From Sulfopaludibacter sp963815475 (GTDB lineage Bacteria > Acidobacteriota > Terriglobia > Bryobacterales > Bryobacteraceae), in the NCBI GenBank assembly GCA_963815475.1, contig CAWFHD010000003.1, positions 7,688,001 to 7,752,000 on the forward strand: DNA of 64,000 nucleotides. Reading direction: 5' to 3'. A model generated the notes under the pieces. The model was not told the origin of the DNA and ran no database searches. It was given only the letters and a program-made list of their open reading frames with translations. Both the position numbers and the translations under genes were made by a program. Shown one piece after another: positions 61,401-64,000 of the stretch. Every line of letters starts with the position of its first letter. The stretch's first letter is position 1.

Positions 61401-63300
61401 ATCGATTGGCCTATGGTTCCGGAACCGGCGACGGTTTCGCCAGCTCCAATGGTCAGCGCCAACGCACCGTTCGTGACTCCGATGGCGCCGTCGTTCAGTT
61501 GCACGGTCCCAGTGCCGCCCAGCATCGCGGTGGAAGTGTTCGAGGTCGGATTGTAGACTAAATTCGCGCCCGGCGACAGGTTGATACTCCCGTTGTTCGT
61601 GATGGTCTGGCTATTCCCCATGGAAAAGGTGAGATCACCGGCGGCGCTGATGGTTCCGTTATTTACCAGGGTGTTCCCGCCCGCAAAGTTGGCCCCCGCG
61701 CTGGTCACATTGATGGCCCCGTTGTTGGTCACGGCCACTTGGAGGATGGCCCCATCCGCCTGTATGGTGTGACCCGAGCCGTTGATGAGCATTTCCGAAC
61801 CGGTCTGTCCCAGCAGCCTCGATCCCGAATTGAGTTGCAGTGTGCCGGAGCCGGAGAGGTTGAACGTGCCGCTGTAGCTGTCGAGCGCGATGGTTCCGTT
61901 GTTGGTGATGACGCCATTGTTCACCAGCACACCCCCCAAACCCTGACTGCCAAACTGCAGTGTTGAGGCGGAATTGACGGTCACCGTTCCAGCGGCGCTG
62001 TTCTGGAATCCGCCGAACGTGGTATCGACGATCATGCCGGCGCCGGTCACGTTTATGACGCCGTTGTTGGTGAAGCCGATGTCGGTGGGTTGGAAGCTTT
62101 GATTGTTGGCGCTGACAACCAGGGCGTTGTTGGTGCCGTTGGCAGTGATCGTCCCGTTGTTGACCAGATCGAGAGCCCAGATGGTACCCGCACCGGTGAT
62201 GGAGTGGCCGGAGCCGTTCACCAGCGTCTCGGCTCCGGTTAACCCATCTACCTGGTTGAACTGGCTGTCCGACATTACCAGCGAGCCGGTCCCGGCGAGA
62301 GTGAACGTGTTCCCACCGCCATTCAGTTCGAGAGTAGTGATTGCCTGGTCCAAATTACTGCCCTTCAAATTGATGATGCCGTCGTTCTGAATCACTATCG
62401 GTGAGCCGTCCGTGGCGACCACGTGGAACGTGTTGCCCGAATCGATATTGATTGTGGCAGTAGAGGAGTTGATGAGGCTCGCGGAACTGGCGTTGCCCGG
62501 CAGGCTAAGGAGCGTCATATCAGGGCCATTCGCTTCGATGAGGCCATTATTGGTGAACGCTCCGCCGGCCGAGGCATCCAGCGTGAGAGGCGCCCGGTGG
62601 CCATCATCACTCCGGAAGTGGTGTTGGTGAAGCCTCCCACAGTGGGAGCGATCTGCAGGCCGAGGCCCTGGGTATCTAGACTGCCGCTGAAGTTCATGGC
62701 CAGGCCTTGAATCGCGCCGTCGCCATGAATCGTGAAATCGGTATTCAGGGTGGATGCGCTGGAGGGGTCCGCGGTGAGTATGCCTCCGTTGGTCAGGCTC
62801 AGGGCTCCGCCGCCGGTCAGGTTGAGAGTGTTACCCGTGCCGGCGCTATTGATGGCCAGGCTCGAGTTGCTATCGATGTTTATCTGCGACGTGCTGTCGG
62901 CGGCGGTCGCTGAATAGGCATTGTTGCTTCCGTTCAGGACGAAGTTCAGGACTCCGGCGCCGGTGGTGTTATTGACGTTGATGCTGGTTCCCGTCGCCAT
63001 GGTCAGCGGGCTGACGGCAGTGGAGGGTGCGGCGAGAGTCAGAGAACCGTCGGTGATGTTGAGTGTGCCTTGCCCTAGTGTGAGCGAGTCGATGGTGGGC
63101 AGCACACTGGAGTCGAGGGTGACATTGGCTCCAGGCTGATTGATGACTGCGGACTGACCGGCATTGAGCGGAACGCCGTTGGCATCCCAGTTGGCAAGGT
63201 CGCCCCACAGTCCAGTGGTGGTGATCCAGTTGCTCGTTTGGCCATGTCCAACGGCGGCCATGACCGCAGCCACCGACAGACAGACCTTGAGTCGACTCAC
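58484..63300 (-). CDS. Giant repetitive PEP-CTERM surface protein, single-base frameshift
   Basis: An exported protein of about 1,605 residues. The N-terminal part starts at GTG 63300 (GGAGGGG upstream) with signal MSRLKVCLSVAAVMAAVGHG. The body is a long beta-helical, autotransporter-like passenger built of degenerate units, each with VTLSGSGR-type, LTGGxNLT-type and FTNNGxLQVDAGSTF-type segments. The C-terminus is a PEP-CTERM signal (VPEPATYALVGIALLIA then RKRRR) for exosortase sorting. Near 62594 the frame changes: adding one G to a GGG run rejoins TSGVMMATG to APLTLDASAGGAF. No exosortase is in the window. Confidence 0.85.
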
Positions 63301-63343
63301 TAACCCCTCCGGTTTTTTCGCCCCAGTTCCAGGGAGTTCAACC

Positions 63344-63373
63344 AGTATGGTTTAGTACGTACTGTAGAGTCAA
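63344..63373 (-). promoter_or_regulatory. Promoter of the PEP-CTERM gene, with internal palindrome
   Basis: On the minus strand, TTGACT (63368-63373) and CATACT (63344-63349) are spaced by 18 bases. The palindrome AGTACGTACT (63354-63363) sits exactly between them, where a dimeric repressor would block RNA polymerase. The start of transcription would lie about 35-40 bases before the GTG start. Confidence 0.5.
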
Positions 63374-63464
63374 TCGGTTTTGCGAGATTTCATGCCCTTC
63401 TCAGCGGGTGTATACCTTTGATATCAAGGAGATGCCTGCACGCTTGCGTCCGTGAGGCGTTTGC

Positions 63465-63533
63465 TTGAACATGTTCAAATTGTTCTTGACACTGCCCGGA
63501 TTCCCGCGCCATACTCAACTTGAACATGTTCAA
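63465..63533. promoter_or_regulatory. Two identical 14-base palindromes bracketing a promoter
   Basis: TTGAACATGTTCAA occurs at 63465-63478 and again, base for base, at 63520-63533, 55 bases apart centre to centre, about five helical turns. Between them on the + strand is TTGACA (63486-63491), 18 bases, then CATACT (63510-63515). The second copy contains the ATG of the gene that follows. This is a typical layout for a looping or cooperative repressor. The -10 to ATG distance suggests a nearly leaderless mRNA. Confidence 0.65.
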
Positions 63534-64000
63534 CATCAACACGCAACGAGTGGCGGTTGCCGTACCGGCGGTCCTGGCCGTTGCTGGAACTGCCGTCTAC
63601 CTGACGCAGAAAGGCTGGTATGGCCTGACTCTCTTCGCGGTGCTCCCAGTAGTCCTGGGGGCGATTGCGGTTTGGTGCACAGAGCCCGATAGCGCCGGAA
63701 AGGCCGCCGCTACCGGCGCAATCTCGGCTGCGCTCGGATGCGTACTCTTCCTCCTGCTAGGGTTCGAAGGCGTGATCTGTGCATTTATGGCCCTACCCCT
63801 TGCGACGCCCTTGGGCTCGCTTGGCGGATACCTGGTCTACCAAATGCGCAAATCGAGATTCGGAGCGCGGGGCGCCACGATGCTCCTATTGCTACCGGCC
63901 GGCACAGTGGGATGGGATGCGCTGGCCGTCCCTCCCGTATTCGAAGTGCGATCCACCATCCAGATCGCCGCGCCCGCAAAAGTTGTCTGGAAGCACGTGG
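63526..64000 (+). CDS. Membrane protein with C-terminal SRPBCC domain start, cut by window end
   Basis: The frame is open from ATG 63526 to the last base, with 158 codons visible. The first about 120 residues hold four hydrophobic segments (for example WYGLTLFAVLPVVLGAIAVW and LGCVLFLLLGFEGVICAF). Then VRSTIQIAAPAKVVWKHV begins what looks like an SRPBCC/START-type ligand-binding fold. The gene is under the promoter with the flanking palindromes, so it is likely tightly controlled. The function is unknown. Confidence 0.7.
   Translation, partial: MFNINTQRVAVAVPAVLAVAGTAVYLTQKGWYGLTLFAVLPVVLGAIAVWCTEPDSAGKAAATGAISAALGCVLFLLLGFEGVICAFMALPLATPLGSLGGYLVYQMRKSRFGARGATMLLLLPAGTVGWDALAVPPVFEVRSTIQIAAPAKVVWKHV

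Noticed and set aside
58484..62500. Direct repeats that might be a CRISPR array
   Set aside because: The repeats are long, degenerate and in frame within a coding region, and encode beta-helix units; there are no unique spacers of equal size.

Overview
The window looks like a chromosomal piece of an Acidobacteriota genome, most likely the Bryobacterales/Solibacterales ('Solibacter-like') group. This is inferred from the gene families: an 'acidobacterial duplicated orphan permease' with its PadR regulator, a VWFA-related acidobacterial surface protein, a PEP-CTERM protein, DUF1080 and TIM-barrel proteins with twin-arginine leaders, and GC-rich DNA with many alternative starts. It is not proved by a marker-gene tree.

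Layout. (1) 1-1158: end of a SAM methyltransferase. (2) 1.3-16.2 kb: a compact type VI secretion operon, all on the + strand: tssB, tssC, two hcp genes, tagJ, tssA, tssE, tssF, tssG, clpV, vgrG, a DUF6931-like gene and a PAAR gene. It holds sheath, tube, baseplate wedge, cap, disassembly ATPase and spike genes, but tssJ, tssK, tssL and tssM are not in the window. (3) 16.2-18.8 kb: a membrane Ser/Thr kinase and a CsgG-like protein facing the T6SS operon. (4) 18.9-24.9 kb: NCS1 nucleobase permease, pyrD, a probably inactive alkaline-phosphatase-fold protein, a small RodZ-type HTH protein, an FlK-type thioesterase, a TIM-barrel protein and a zinc-ribbon membrane protein. (5) 25.1-38.9 kb: a TPR-CHAT protein, the orphan permease and PadR, a run of decayed genes, then FecR, TPR, methyltransferase, VWA and SIMPL-domain genes. 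(6) 39.1-48.8 kb: Rrf2 regulator, clpP, a GH95 fucosidase, NDH-2, a murein-peptide recycling pair (NlpC/P60 plus dipeptide epimerase), a dihaem cytochrome, and rplU-rpmA-obgE. (7) 48.8-58.5 kb: DUF983, a tetrahaem cytochrome/ferredoxin/NrfD redox module, a large membrane protein, and small enzymes. (8) 58.5-64 kb: a giant repetitive PEP-CTERM protein, and at the edge a membrane-SRPBCC gene under a promoter bracketed by two identical palindromes.

A feature of the whole window is single-base frame breaks in otherwise well-conserved genes: tssC, the kinase, padR, a TPR gene (three breaks), the SIMPL gene (plus an in-frame stop), a metallo-beta-lactamase and the PEP-CTERM gene. Several lie in short C, G or T runs, which points to residual sequencing errors. 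The cluster at 31-33 kb, next to a permease remnant, looks more like true decay.

Most notable: the T6SS without its membrane-complex genes, the apparent pseudo-phosphatase beside pyrD, the two-hairpin rplU leader, a terminator-like hairpin over the GH95 start, and the double palindrome at 63.5 kb. I found no tRNA, rRNA, CRISPR array, insertion sequence or integrase. No gene-free gap exceeds about 260 bases.
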